Position numbers and translations under genes: made by a program. Shown here one piece after another: positions 33,212 to 44,895 of a DNA stretch of 64,000 nucleotides; within the stretch, counting starts at the first letter, position 1, and each line of letters begins with the position of its first letter. Source of the stretch: Ziziphus jujuba (lineage: Eukaryota; Streptophyta; Magnoliopsida; Rosales; Rhamnaceae). The stretch lies in the NCBI RefSeq assembly GCF_031755915.1, contig NC_083383.1, forward strand, positions 24,654,501-24,718,500, given 5' to 3'. The notes beneath the pieces are model-generated. The model did not search any database and had not been told where the DNA came from. It was given only the letters and a program-made list of their open reading frames with translations.

Positions 33212-34969
33212 ATGTCTTTAGATTCCAAGGATATTTCTAGGCTAATGAGTAAGTATGAACAGTCTGCCATAAGTCCCATAGGTGAAGATGATGCCATAAG
33301 TCCACAGGTGAGGATGACTTTGAAGGAAATTCCAAGAACAACAATGTAAATAACTCTTCCACTAGATCCTGTTGAAGCCTAAACTAGGGAGGCTAAGCTT
33401 CTTGAACCTCTCAAACCCCAAGAGTTAGGTTCTGAGAAGAACATGGAGGACAATGGTAATGAGGGAAAGTCCAATAACTCTTTTCATCCCATAAAAATTT
33501 CCACTTATTGTAAGAAAGGCAAGCCTAAAAGAGACCCCTTCCACTACATATGTAAAACAAAATCCAATGAGGAGTTAAGGGGTACTTAAAATGAGTATGA
33601 CCTTCAACATTCCCTGCTGAAGCCTAAACTAGGGAGGCTAAGGTTCTTGAACCTCTCAGACCCTAAAAGTAAGGCTTTGAGAAGAACATAGAGGACAGTG
33701 GTAATGAGGGAAAGTCCAATAGCTCTTTTCATGCCTTAAAAATTTTCACTTGTTGTAAGAAAGGCAAGCCTGAGAGAGACCCCTTCCACTACATATGTAA
33801 AATAAAATCCAATGAGGAGTTAAGGGGTACTCAAAATGAGTATGACCTTCAACATTTTCTTATTCAACTTCCTAGTGCAAGCAAACATGTGAGTCTCTTC
33901 ATTGGGGTCTAACTTGTTTTTATGAGATTCCTTTTATATTAAGACTTTAGTCTTCTACTTTTTCTTTTTATCCGAGAGTATCTTTTGTACTGTACCTTTT
34001 CTCTAGCTTAAGAAATGGCAAATTGCTAGAGAATTCTCCTTGGCTTAGAAATTATTTCCAAGAGCTCAAGTTCAAACCTAATCTGAAGGTTCTTCTAAAA
34101 TATTACTCTCTCAAAGAAAGTAATCATGATAGGCATCGTTACCAACTCTAAGCCCTAAAAACAAAAAACTTCTCCTCTAAGCATATTCCTTCGATAAAGG
34201 CTAGTAGTTTAGGTATTTATTTGTTCACGGATAGTGGGGTCAAAACGACCCTAAATCTGAATCTAGGGTTGTAAGAAAAAGATGAAACTTGAATTTTAGT
34301 GAGTGTTATCAATTCATTATTGTGGATATAATTGTTTCCTCGGATTTTAAGCTTGTACTTTTATTTTATCATATCATCGACTTTACTTCACCCCTTAAAC
34401 AACTTTGTAAGGCTTAGCAAGCAATGTTTAAAAAGCTTGAAAAAAATCAAAGGCTTCAACTTGTTAGACATCCTCTCTAAAGAGAGCCTAATAAACTACA
34501 ATTCCTATAGGTAGTCCTCTCGGACCTTTAATTGCTTTTAGAGTTCATCCTTTTTTTGGTTAAAATGTTGCATCTATGACTCATTCAACCCATTTCTTGA
34601 CTTGCAGCCTGATCTGTGCTGCGAATTGCTGGAAATGACAAAATGAAAAAGCATTTCCATTTTAAAACAAACTACTTTCGAGGCTAGATGCAAGGGCCCA
34701 ACCACTCAAGGCTCACCAAGACAAAAGGAAAAGAGATGAAGCCAACTAAAGCAAAATCACAAAGATGATCCCATCAACCATTGAACTACCAATCACCTTA
34801 CCTCGACCACTCACCCCAATTCCTCGAACAATACCTAAGGAAGGATCTGATTGACTTGACAAACAATGAACCACTGGCTAACAAATTCAAAAGGACGTAA
34901 ATTCCAAGGAATTGGAAAGTAGACATCACATTCCTAAAGAACACCTCATTCAATCACTCAATGACGATT
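33212..34969 (+). pseudogene. antisense ORF (aORF) remnant of the Tat/Retand-like element
   Basis: From ATG 33212 it reads MSLDSKDISRLMSKYEQSAI and is then broken by frameshifts and stops. Short Glu/Lys-rich pieces follow (CKKGKPKRDPFHYICKTKSN, NEYDLQH), and near the end a Lys/Pro-rich stretch (AHQDKRKRDEAN, ITLPRPLTPIPRTIPKEG). It sits between the element's integrase and its 3' LTR, on the opposite strand. That is where Retand-type elements carry their aORF, a protein of unknown role sometimes related to gypsy-type transposon/plant mobile domains. The assignment rests mostly on position and orientation. A 245-bp tandem duplication interrupts it. Element 2 cuts it off at 34974. Confidence 0.5.
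33374..33863 (+). repeat. 245-bp tandem duplication in aORF
   Basis: The unit starting GAAGCCTAAACTAGGGAGGC occurs at 33374 and again at 33619, with high similarity (shared GAGGGAAAGTCCAATARCTC and CCCCTTCCACTACATATGT). Differences are point changes and a few indels. Confidence 0.85.
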
Positions 34970-34974
34970 GAAAG

Positions 34975-36097
34975 TGATACGAACCTAGGTCGACTCGTGC
35001 CTAAACCCATATTATATTAGCTCGGATTTCAATTAAGTTCAAGTTCTTATGGGATAACCTTACCCCCTAACCAACTTGTGATTAGAAACCTTGATATAAT
35101 GAAGATGCCACAATAGGTTATGGATGCCCTATTAATAAATCAAAACTAAAACACACACTCTTTAATGGTGTTTTAAGTGTTCAAAAGAGAACAAAGAAAA
35201 TTCTATCTCACAAAATAATTTCTGAATATTATTAAAGGTGATTTCTCATTGAAAACAAGCCTTTAAATAGGCTTTGAAAGAAAAAAATAAAACCCTGAAA
35301 GACTAGTCAAGACTAGCCATGCAGATTAGGAAACCTTGTTTGCCCGATTTTCACACTCCTTTCCTAATTCTAATTTTGATTAATTAATTTCTTTATTTTG
35401 AATTAGGAATTAATTAATTTACAATGAAAATAATAAAATAATAAATCTCCTAATTTGATTTTTCTAGCAAATAAATAAATAGAAACCAAAGAAATGACTA
35501 ATTTCCTAAAACAAAAAGTCAAAATCAAATTAGGAAACTAGTTGACTAGTTTGAACACTAAGCTAACTTTGACCAAATTCTAGCTTGTAAAAGCTCCAAA
35601 TAAGTTCCCATATACCATGTAGGATGATAAATAGGATTATTTATGGATCCCATATGTTGCCCTTGCTTGGAACAAAGAGAAAATGTCAAATTAACAGAAT
35701 ACAACAAATACAGCATTTTCAGCCAAAAACTCCTCCTATCCGCAAAAGCCTTCCTTGACTGGTTTTGCTGCTGCCTTGACCTATTTCCATGACCTTTTAG
35801 AGATATGAATTGAATTCAAGAAGTTTTGGATCCATTCCATGCTGCCTGGCATCCATATTTGCGCGAAAACAGCTACTCGAGTCCGTATCGGCCTCTACCA
35901 CTTGGATGCTTAAAACAGGTTTTGTATCTTGGGGTATGGACAAGCCTTTTTGATAATTGATAGCTTCTTGTATAAAGCCAGCCAAGATGTCCTTAAATCT
36001 CTTAGCTTCAGCTCCAGTGATTGGTCCGGTCTTCATCCGTATTGGATCGACACCCCAACAGGTAATCAGTTGTGCGAGTTCGAGCAGATTCTCATCA
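34975..36097 (-). repeat. 3' LTR of element 2 with pol-tail coding
   Basis: Plus-strand ends are TGATACGAACC and ..GATTCTCATCA, 1123 bp. It has no minisatellite. Its outer half matches 39343-39858. Confidence 0.88.
35797..36097 (-). pseudogene. LTR-encoded pol C-terminal tail of element 2
   Basis: An open stretch reads MKTGPITGAEAKRFKDILAG, FIQEAINYQKGLSIPQ, VLSIQVVEADT and MDPKLLEFNSYL to a stop at 35797. It is the longest intact example of the tail. The frame enters from the polypurine tract, so it is the end of pol and not a separate gene. Compare the stop-containing versions at 3231 and 42166. Function unknown; in CRM-type elements the integrase C-terminus bears a motif linked to targeting. 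Confidence 0.75.
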
Positions 36098-36523
36098 TTC
36101 CCTTCTCTTGAAAAGAATTTGCTCTCAAATCAAAATGATCACCTAGAGCAAAAGGAGATAAGTTAGTAACATTAAATGTAGCACTAACATTATACTCACC
36201 CGGTAAGTCAAACTTGTAGCATTTTCATTGACCCACTCCAAGACTTGAAAAAGTCCATCCCCATGCGGCATAAACTTTGACTTTCTTTGTTTTGGAAACC
36301 TCTCCTTTAAATGTAACCAAATGCAATCTCCTAGGTCAAACACTATCACAAAAAATCCTAGAAATACCAATTTATCTTTACAAAAATCACACCATTTAAA
36401 GTAAGCAAATAATATCTCCCAAATTTTCAAATTTCCACTAAGTAAAGCTCTCAACAATGCAGATAAAGTTATATACAACAAAAGCATCTTTAAATAAGCA
36501 TCTTTATAAATCATGACCAGCAA
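36098..36523 (-). pseudogene. scrambled pol remnant of element 2
   Basis: In coding direction the blocks are: LVMIYKDAYLK (the region before RT), [19 protein letters not shown] (integrase core end), FKWCDFCKDKLVFLGFFV (RT thumb), then VFDLGDCIWLHLKERFPKQR and PHGDGLFQVLEWVNENA (integrase C-terminus). RT follows integrase here, the reverse of the normal order, in one open frame of 126 codons. Simple deletion would preserve order, so a rearrangement or template switching is implied. Confidence 0.8.
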
Positions 36524-37195
36524 TGGTTTTTTTTGGTCAAAAGTGCCTCATGAACATCCCCAAAACTAAGATAGAAATATTTATTTTTCTTCTCTTTCCT
36601 CTTTTTTATTTCTCACTCACGGATCCCACTACTTTCACCTTACTCTTGGATTTTTCTCCCATTTTCTCGCTCTCCGACTTAGCTTTCTTTTCCACTCAAT
36701 TTGGGTTTTAGAATACTTACCTGGTTGATCTTGTTTGGTCTTGCCCCATTGGATTAGAGTTGAAGCCGTGGGTGCCACATTAGTTCTTTCTTTGAGCTTT
36801 TTGGCCTCCCTTCTTTGTTGCATTTGAAGTTGGTCTCTAAATACCTCTTTGAGAGTCTATGATTCTAGCTTGACCTTTTTACCTTTTAATCTAAAAACAA
36901 TAGCATTCTCTCGACCATAATATAGAGTATCTTTATCAAATTTCTATGGTCTACATAATAAAATATATCCGGCATGCATAGGCACAATATCGTACAAAAT
37001 AATATCCACATATTTATTTATGTTGAATTTTACTTTGGCTTGTTTGTTTACATTCATTTCACCACTATCATTAAGTCAATTTAATCTATATGGTTCGGGA
37101 TGTTTAATTGTTCTTAAGCCTAATTTTTCAACCAAAACATTACTAATTACATTTGCACAACTCCTATTATCAATTATCATACTACAAACCTTAAC
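36524..37195 (-). pseudogene. element 2 protease and linker remnant
   Basis: MQQRREAKKLKERTNVAPTA (36823 downward) and the Lys/Glu-rich linker match 149-420 of element 1. The plus-strand 36930-37190 stretch antisense-encodes the protease end (..ILLCRP-like) and the retroviral-protease core, with stops. Confidence 0.7.
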
Positions 37196-38536
37196 TTAGA
37201 TTTCACACCAAGTGTGGAAGATGTTCTCTTTTTGAATTTGATCCACATCTTTGTACACGGTCAAGACTTTCCTACTCACCAAGCTCAATTCGGCATGTGA
37301 AGCATTTAAAGTCTCAGCTTCATCTTCAAGTTCTTCCTTTTCTTGCTCGGTTTTACCCTTACTTTCTTCACTTTCGGATTCTAACTCACCATTGTCCTTC
37401 AATACCATGATTCTTCGGTTTGGGCATTGGTGGGCAATATGTCCTCGGCCCTGGCACTTAAAGCAAACAATGTCACAAATTCTAGAAGATTTAGGGTAAT
37501 ATTTACCTTCATTGCTTGGTGCTTGGATAGATTCAGCTTTGGCTTCTTTCCATGGCCGATTGGTGTTTTCATCACCAAGCTTCGATTTTGGCTTGTTGTC
37601 ATATGTGGGATTGCTTCTCCAAACACTTGGATTTGTCATCTCACTACCTGTACGACCTCCAAACCTTGAACTTATGCCCCTCCTCTTGAATTGATTCTCA
37701 AATTTGATAGCCACATGCAACATCTCTTCAAATTCCACATATTGTTGTAATTCCAATTTATTGGCTATCTCTCGATTCAACCCACCTAGAAACCATGCCA
37801 TGGTTGCTTCTCTATCCTCATTCATGCTCAAACTCATCATGAGCATCTCCGTCTCCTTGTAATAATCCTCCACAGACTTACTACCATGTGATAAAGATTG
37901 TAACCTTTGATATAGCAACATATGGTAATGAGTCGGTACAAATTGCTTCCTCATGACTACTTTCATTTGTCACCAAGTAGTAATCAATAGATCACCTACT
38001 CTTCTTCAGGTACTTTGCTCATTTGTCCACCATTGGAGTGCATAATGATCGAATTTCATAGCTGCCACTTTTACCTTCTTAGTCCTCGAATAGTTATGAC
38101 AATCAAATATCATCTCCATTCGCTCCTCCCACTCTAGGTAAGCCTCCAAATCACTTTTTCCCATAAAGGTGGTATGTTGACCTTAATATTTCCAATATCT
38201 TCATCCTCATTCCTTGCTGGTCTCCCACAGATTGGTCTTCCTTGGAGTGGAAAAATATCATCAACTTCGTCTTCGAGGTTATCTCCAAAGTTACCTTTTA
38301 CCATAAAATTCTTGCCTAAGATTTGATTGACCTTGTGAAGTCTCTAACCTATCCATCCTTTGATCTACATGATCAAATCGAGCATTCATCCCCTGTAATT
38401 GCTCCAAGACCGCCATCATGTCCAGCTCATTTCCACTCCCCGTGCCTCGGGAATCACCTTTGAATCCTACGGATTCCTCTTCATTAATTCTTAATGAGCC
38501 ATCTCCTACTCCTCTTCTCATCCTTGAATCTTCCAT
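37196..38536 (-). pseudogene. element 2 gag with CCHC zinc knuckle
   Basis: It starts MEDSRMRRGVGDGSLRINEE at 38536; 38291-38536 is open and includes a coiled-coil-like LEQLQGMNARFDHVDQRMDR. A broken part (37967-38290) antisense-encodes the ..FMGKSDSEAYLEWEE-type segment. 37196-37966 is open: MRKQFVPTHYHMLLYQRLQS, a Gag core ending FENQFKRRG, a Lys/Ser-rich part, and CFKCQGRGHIAHQC, a complete CCHC knuckle. An acidic tail follows (SESEESKGKTEQEKEELEDE). Gag packages the RNA. This is the best preserved gag in the window. Confidence 0.83.
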
Positions 38537-39328
38537 GTTAGTAAATATATTGCAAAAATAAAATAAATCCTCATCAAATTCACTCCCTCACGTGTTTCAC
38601 TCAAATAAGGTCTCGACACTCGTATTTGTACACTAGTTTCGGCTTTTACCCTCTTTTAAGCTCACATGCTCTTGCCTTAATTTAAACTTATCAATAAAAT
38701 AGCAACTAAATTGAACAAATGCCGAGCAAAATGAAAATACCTATTCTCTGCTTTTCTAAGCACAAACAAGGTAAATCTACAAGCAAATTTTGGGAATGAA
38801 TTAAAAGCTGACCAGAAAGAAATTCAGGGAATAAATATAGAGAAAGAAATTCAAACACAAACAATAATCAAATCGAACAAAAATATGGGATAGTTGTTGG
38901 TTGTTGTTCTTTTTAATTCAAGTTTTTGTGTATCAAATCCTTTAACTAATTTTATCCAAATAATTTTAGCACTCAAAATTCAAATATCCAACAGCAAGAT
39001 TGAATTTCCAACAACTCCAAATTTAACAAAAATTGAAATTCTACAATTTTTTTTTTAAATCTCCGGCTTTTCTCTTTTCTTTTGCTTTTATTCACATAAT
39101 ATAAACTCAACTATAGTAGCAAGAACTAACAATAAAATTTCAATTCCAACACCAAATGTCCACCAAACTTGTGACCTCACTCCAATAGTAATAAATTGCA
39201 CAATGTTTTTAGATTTTAAGATGCAGAACGTGTATGAACTAAGAACAATCTTAACCTAATGTTAAAATTGCAGATTAACACAAAACAAAATAAAGCAAAT
39301 AAAATAGATCAAATCTGAATAAAATTCG
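38537..39328 (-). other. element 2 leader between PBS and gag
   Basis: Non-coding; collinear with 46990-48110 of element 3. It includes AAGGTCTCGACACTCGT and CTAGTTTCGGCTTTTACCC, which also occur in the fragment 39859-40150. Confidence 0.75.
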
Positions 39329-39340
39329 GCTCTGATACCA
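39329..39340 (-). other. primer-binding site of element 2 (initiator Met tRNA)
   Basis: TGGTATCAGAGC on the minus strand is complementary to the 3' end of plant initiator tRNA-Met, two bases from the LTR end at 39343. Confidence 0.88.
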
Positions 39341-39342
39341 AA

Positions 39343-39858
39343 TGATATAAACCTAGGTCGACTTGCGCCTAAACCCGTATTATATTAGCCGGGATCTCAA
39401 TTAAATTCAAGTTATTATGAGATAACTTTAAACCTGTGATTAGAAACCTTGGTATAATGAAGACACCACAATAGGTTATGGATGCCCTATTGATAAGTCA
39501 AAACTAAAACACACACTCTCTAATGGTGTTTTAGGTGTTCAAAAGAGAACAAAGAGAATTCTATCTCATAAAATAATTTCTAAATATTATTAAAGGTGAT
39601 TTCTCATTGAAAATAAGACTTTAAATAGGCTTTAAAAGAACAAAATAAAACTCTAAAAGGCTAGTCAAAATCAGCCATGTAGATTAGGAAACCTTGTTTG
39701 GCCGATTTTCACACTCATTTCCTAATTCTAATTTTGATTAATTAATTCATTTATTTTGAATTAGAAATTAATTAATTTACAATGAAAATAAGAAAATAAC
39801 AACTTTCCTAAGTTGATTTGTCTAGCAAATAAATAAATAGAAACCAAAGAAAGGACTA
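39343..39858 (-). repeat. partial 5' LTR of element 2
   Basis: It matches 34975 to about 35500 and breaks off at ..AAAGGACTAAT (39858), where sequence of the gag start of another copy begins. Confidence 0.85.
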
Positions 39859-40151
39859 ATTGATCTTCAAGGGTTGATCTCCTCTTCTTATTCTAGAATC
39901 TACCATGTTAGTAAAATACTGCAAAAAATAAAATAAACCTTCACAATATTCACTCCCTCATGTGTTTCACTCAAACAAGGTCTCGACACTCGTTTTTGCA
40001 CACTAGTTTCGGCTTTTACCCTCTTTTAAGCTCACACACTCTTTTCTTTTTCCACTCAATGAATTATCTCAAAGTTTTAATTAAAAGACCCAAAAAATAG
40101 CAATTAGATCACTAGTATGTTTTAATTCAACTTATCAACAACACAGTAAGC
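39859..40151 (-). mobile_element. fragment of another CRM-like copy: gag start and leader
   Basis: TTCTAGAATCTACCATGTTA (plus strand) covers the gag start, and AAGGTCTCGACACTCG plus CTAGTTTCGGCTTTTACC the leader, all antisense, collinear with 46960-47230. It is bounded by a broken LTR on the left and an opposite-strand LTR on the right, so it is a recombination remnant. Confidence 0.75.
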
Positions 40152-41201
40152 AAATCCTGTACAGTTGAAGACCAGGCCAATCACTAGAGTACAAGTTAAT
40201 AGATTTAAGGACAACTTGGCTTGATTCATACAAGGAGTTATCAATTCTCAAATGGGCTTGTCAACACCCCAAGATTCAAAACCTATTTTAAGCATCCAAG
40301 TAGTTGAGGCCAATATGGACCTAGGTAGCTGTTTTAGTGCATGTGTGGAGTTCAGGCAGCAAGGAATGTGTTCAACTCTTCATCAACTCAATTGATATCA
40401 CCAAGAGGCCATGGAATCATATCAAGGTAGAAGAAAAGACAACCAAAGAGCTCATTAGTGCATAGCGTTTCTTTCTGGCCAAAATTGTCACTTTAGGTGC
40501 TGACTTTGACTTCTTTTGTTGTTCAAGTAAGTTTGATTTATTCCAATCAAAAGGTAACGTATGAGAATCATTATTAATCATATCTGGTATCCTACATGGT
40601 ATATGAGTGCTGAATCGGAGCCTAAACTAGCTGGAGACTGGATAAAAACAGCTTAGTTGTTAATTAATCAACTAGTTTCCTAATTTGAGTTTAACCTTTT
40701 GTTTTAGGAAACTATCTTTTATTTTGTTTTTTATTTATTTATTTGGTGGAAAAATCAACTTAGAAAAGTTGAAATTTTATTATTTTGATTGTAAATTAAT
40801 TAATTCCTATTCAAAATAAATGCACTAATTAATACAAATTAGTTTAGGAAAGGAAGGTGAAATTCGATCAAGCATAGTTTCCTATTCTCTATGGCCGGTT
40901 TTGACCCAATTGTTTAGGGTCTTATTTTTTTCTTTCAAAGCCTATTTAAAGGCTTATTTTCAATCAAAAATCAGCTTACATATTATTCAAATATTTATTT
41001 GTGAGAAAAAATTCTCTTTGTTCTCTTTGAACACCTAAAACACTGTTAGAGAATGAGTGCTTTAGCTTGACTTATCACTAGAACATTCATCACCTATTGT
41101 AGCGTCTTCATCATATCCCAAGGTTTCTAATCACAAGTTGATTAGGTTATCTGGACTAATATAATACGGGTTTAGAAGCAAGTCAATGAAGGTTCATACC
41201 A
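40152..41201 (+). mobile_element. plus-strand CRM-like LTR, 5' truncated
   Basis: It starts inside the pol-tail coding part (CCTGTACAGTTGAAGACCAG), about 60 bp past the normal LTR start, and ends AGGTTCATACCA at 41201. It encodes FIQGVINSQMGLSTPQ-like tail residues. It has no minisatellite. The right flank is Tat integrase (minus strand). Confidence 0.8.
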
Positions 41202-41567
41202 AATACACTTTGTTGGGGTTCAAATAACCATTCTACATGACCAAAGTACTCTAGGTAATTCTTCAGCCCATTTGCCCTTTGATTTTTCAAGCGTTTTTGT
41301 TTTGTTTTTTTTTTTTTAATTATAGAGAATAGTTTCGATAGTTGCCTCAACATGTCCATTCCCTTAGGGCTATCTGGGAATCGAATACTTTATTTTAATC
41401 TCCCATTTAGAGTGAAAGTCTCTAAATTTTGAGCTAATGAATTGAGACCCCATTACCTAAGATGATTATCCTGAGAAGTCTAAATCTACAAATTATATTT
41501 TCCTAAACAAAATTCACCACGTTTGCATCCTTGACATTGAGGTACACCTTAACTTCTACCCAGTTGG
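41202..41567 (-). pseudogene. Tat-element integrase, 3' part
   Basis: The antisense reading starts WVEVKVYLNVKDANVVNFV and gives integrase core pieces (DNHLR, IRFP.SPKGMDMLRQL for the usual P.H.QANGQVE region) and EKSKGKWAEELP. A T-run and several stops interrupt it. It continues across element 3 from 49273 onward (..LVVTNYLSKW). Confidence 0.78.
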
Positions 41568-42256
41568 GGATACGAACCTAGGTCGACTTGTGCCTAAACC
41601 AGTATTATATTAGCTCGGATCAAAAAATTAAGTTCAAGTTCTCATCAACACCTCAAACCCTAATCAACCTGTGACTAGAAACTTTAGTATATCGAATATG
41701 CCACAATAGGTGATGGATATCCTATTGATAAGTCAAACTAAAACACTCACTCTTTAATTGTGTTTTAGGTGTTCAAAGAGAATAAAGAGAATTTTTTCTC
41801 ACAAATTATTTTCTGTTAAAACTCTAAGCTGATTTCTCATTGAAAATAAGCCTTTAAATAAGCCTTAAAAGAACAAAATAAACCCTAAACAATTAGGTCA
41901 AAACCAGCCATAGAGAATAGGAAACCACACTTGGCTGACTTGATTCCATGACCTCTTAGTGATATCAATTGAATTGAAGAAGTATTGAACCCATTCCTTG
42001 CTGCCTGGAGTCCATAAATACACTAAAATAGCTATCCAGGTCCGTATCGGCCTCCACCACCTGGATGCTTAAAACAGGCTTTGAATCTTCGGATATTGAC
42101 AAGCCCTTTTAAGAATTGATAAATCTTTATATAAAGTCAGCCAGGTTGTCCTTAAATCTCTTAGCTTAGGCCCTAGTGATTGATCTGGTCTTCAATTGTA
42201 TAGGATTTGCACCCCAGAGGGTTGTCGGTTGTACGCGTACAGACGGATTCTTATCA
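41568..42256 (-). repeat. 3' LTR of element 3, internally deleted
   Basis: The outer end is GGATACGAACC (TGAT expected) and the inner end ..GGATTCTTATCA. Compared with 48125-49272 it lacks about 450 bp; the join is at about 41938, near CTTGGCTGACTTGATTCC. Confidence 0.85.
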
Positions 42257-43322
42257 TTTCCTTCCTCTTGAAAAGGATTTACCCTTAAATAAAAATTATC
42301 ACCTGCAGCGGAAGGAGATAAATCAGCAACATTGAATGTAGCACTAACATTATACATACCCAGTAAGTCAAGCTTGTAAATGTTTTCATTAATCCGCTCC
42401 AAAACTTGAAAAGGTTCATCCCCTCGTGGCATAAGCTTCGACTTTCTTTATTTGGGAAACTTCTCCTTTCTTAAATGCAACCATACCTAATCTCCAAGTT
42501 CGAAGACAACTTTAATCCAACCTTGGTTAGCATTCCTTGCATATTACTCGGTCCTCCTCTCAATATTTGCCTTTGTCTTTTCATGAATCTGCTTCAAAAA
42601 TGAAGCTTTTTACTTTCCATCTAGATTAGCACACTCACTAAAAGGTAAAGGTGTTAAATCTAATGGAGTCAAAGGATTAAAACCATAAACAATCTCAAAT
42701 GGAGTATATTTGAATGCAAAGATCTATTATAAGCAAATTCAACATGTGGCAAACATTCCTCCCATGTTTTTAAATTTCTACTAATTAAGGCCCTTAGCAA
42801 TATAGACAAAGTCCTATTTACTACTTCGGTTTGCATATGAAAAGTAATTGAAATAAAAGTTTAGTTTCTAGCTTAGCCCACAAAGTTTTCCAAACATAAC
42901 TGAAGAACTTAGCATCCTTATCCGAAACAACAATTCTAGGCATACCATACAACCTCACAATTTCCTTAAAGAATAAATTAGCAACAATAGATATATCATC
43001 AGTTTTATTATATGCAATAAAATGTGCCATTTTAGAAAACTATCCACAATAATAAAAATTGAATCCTTACCTATTCTAGACCTAGGTAAACCAAGAACAA
43101 AATCCATAGGCAAATCTACCTAAGGAAAGGATGGAATTGGCAATGGGAGGTACAAACCATGCGGCTTCAACTTTGACTTGGATTTTCAGTATTTTAAGCA
43201 TCTTTCACATATTCTCTCTACATTTCTCTTCATATTAGGCCAATAAAAATGTTCTTGCAATAAGGAAAAAGTTTTTAAAACACCAAAATGACCCATTCAA
43301 CCACCACCATGACCTTCCCTCA
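42166..43322 (-). pseudogene. element 3 integrase and LTR-encoded tail
   Basis: Antisense pieces of the zinc region (43200-43300) lead to the core in two parts: [20 protein letters not shown] with [15 protein letters not shown] (43030 to about 42850), and [21 protein letters not shown] coding (about 42630-42720). Between them TDGQTE is damaged. The C-terminal part is [31 protein letters not shown] and NPFQEEGND, which crosses the polypurine tract into the LTR (KTRSITRA) and stops at 42166, the same codon position as the stop in element 1. Confidence 0.8.
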
Positions 43323-43985
43323 CTAACAATTCCTTAATGCTACAATTAGACACACAAGTTGATTTTCCCTAAACAAATATCCCTCAAAGATGTAAAATTT
43401 ATTAAAACTATATTTTGTACAGTTCCTAAATATTTCTCCAAAGTCACTATCATGCTCATAAAGTTCTTTTAATTGTTCAAACCCAAGCAATCTAGCATCT
43501 AAGATAGAAAACAATACATACCTTTGGGATAATACATCGGCAACCACATTTTTCTTACTTTTCTTGCAGCGGATAACATAAGGAAAAGTCTTAATGGACT
43601 CAATCCACTTAGCATGCCGTCGGTTAAGCTTCCCTTGACCTTTGATGTGCTTCAATGATTCATGATCCATGTGAATCACAAATTCTTTCGGCATTAAGTA
43701 ATGCTGCCACATCTCCAAAGCCCTCACCAATGCAAACATCTCTTTGTCATATATCGGGTACTTCAATGCTACTCCATTTAGCTTCTCACTAAAGTGTACT
43801 ATGTGTCTTCCTTCTTGCATTAAAATATCTCTAATACCTACACCTGAAGCATCATATTCAATTTCAAAAGTTTTAGAAAAATTAGGCAAAACTAATAAAG
43901 GAGCATTAGTTAATTTTTCTTTCAACAACTTAGAAGATTTTTCTTGTGCTTCCCCCTATTGGAATCCAACATTCTTCTTTACAAC
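43323..43985 (-). pseudogene. element 3 RNase H domain
   Basis: [20 protein letters not shown] leads to FEIEYDASGVGIRDILMQEG (first catalytic Asp in DAS), YPIYDKEMFALVRALEMWQH (Glu) and [10 protein letters not shown] (Asp), then KKNVVADVLSQRYV. One frame is open from 43928 to 43323. It lost the start of integrase to a frameshift at its end. The upstream join with RT, near 43985-44030, is also frameshifted. Confidence 0.85.
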
Positions 43986-44029
43986 TTGATCAAAGATGCT
44001 GCGGTGGTGCTAAAATCCTTGACAAATCT

Positions 44030-44895
44030 TCAATAGAAACTAGCCAAACCATGAAAGCACCTTACTTGGGTAATAGATGTAGTTTTCGACCACTCTTGTA
44101 TAGCTTTTACCTTAGATTGATCAACTTTAATTCCTGCAGCACTTACAACAAATCCTAGAAAAACCAATTCAACTTTACAAAAATCACACTTTTTGAGGTT
44201 AGTAAATAATTTTTCCTTCTTAAGTACTCCTAAAACTAACCTAAGATGTTCTACATACTCATCTAAATGCTTACTATATACAAGAATATCATCAAAATAA
44301 ATAACCACAAATTTTCCAATGAATGGGTGCATAACATGATTCATTAATCTCATGAAAGGACTAGGTGCATTAGTTAGACCAAATGGCATTACTAACCACT
44401 CATACAAACCATACTTAGTTTTAAATGTGATTTTCCATTCATCAACCTCTTTCATCCTAATTTGATGATACTCACTTCTAAAACCAATTTTAGTAAACAT
44501 GCACCATGTAATTCATCTAACATATCATCTAATTTAGGAATTGGATGCCTATATTTAATAGTTATATTATTAATAGCCCTACAATCTACACATATGTGCC
44601 ATGAACTATCTTTTTTTGGTACTAATAAAACAGGAATAGCACATGGACTCATGCTCTCACGAATATAACCTTTGTCAAGTAACCCACTTACCTGCTTTTG
44701 TAGCTCCTTTGTCTCCACGGGATTACTCCTATATGCAGGTCTATTAAGAATTGCAGCTCCTGGTATAAAATCAATTTGATGGTCGGATAGGTGGTAAACC
44801 ATTAGGATTCTCCTCGGGAGAGACATCTTTAAAATCCTGTAAAAGAATAGAGATAGAACTTGGCAATTCAAGTTCCTCGGGGTTAGCTTGATCAT
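44030..44895 (-). pseudogene. element 3 reverse transcriptase
   Basis: Two overlapping frames: 44895-44452 ([38 protein letters not shown] for the finger/palm) and 44500-44030 ([61 protein letters not shown]). A frameshift separates them near 44480. The YFDD turn is intact, but the first catalytic Asp (KIDLRSGY) reads KIGFRSEY. Confidence 0.87.

Larger units (their letters stand above)
34975..39858 (-). mobile_element. CRM-like gypsy element 2, internally deleted and scrambled
   Basis: The 3' LTR is 34975-36097, with a polypurine tract at 36098. Internal sequence runs 36098-39328, a primer-binding site follows at 39329-39340, and a partial 5' LTR at 39343-39858 keeps only its inner 516 bp. 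Gag and the region up to RT are fairly complete, but nearly all of RT, RNase H and integrase is missing and the remaining pol pieces are out of order. It sits in the aORF region of the Tat-like element. GAAAG (34970-34974) is its left flank; the right target duplication is lost. Confidence 0.85.
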
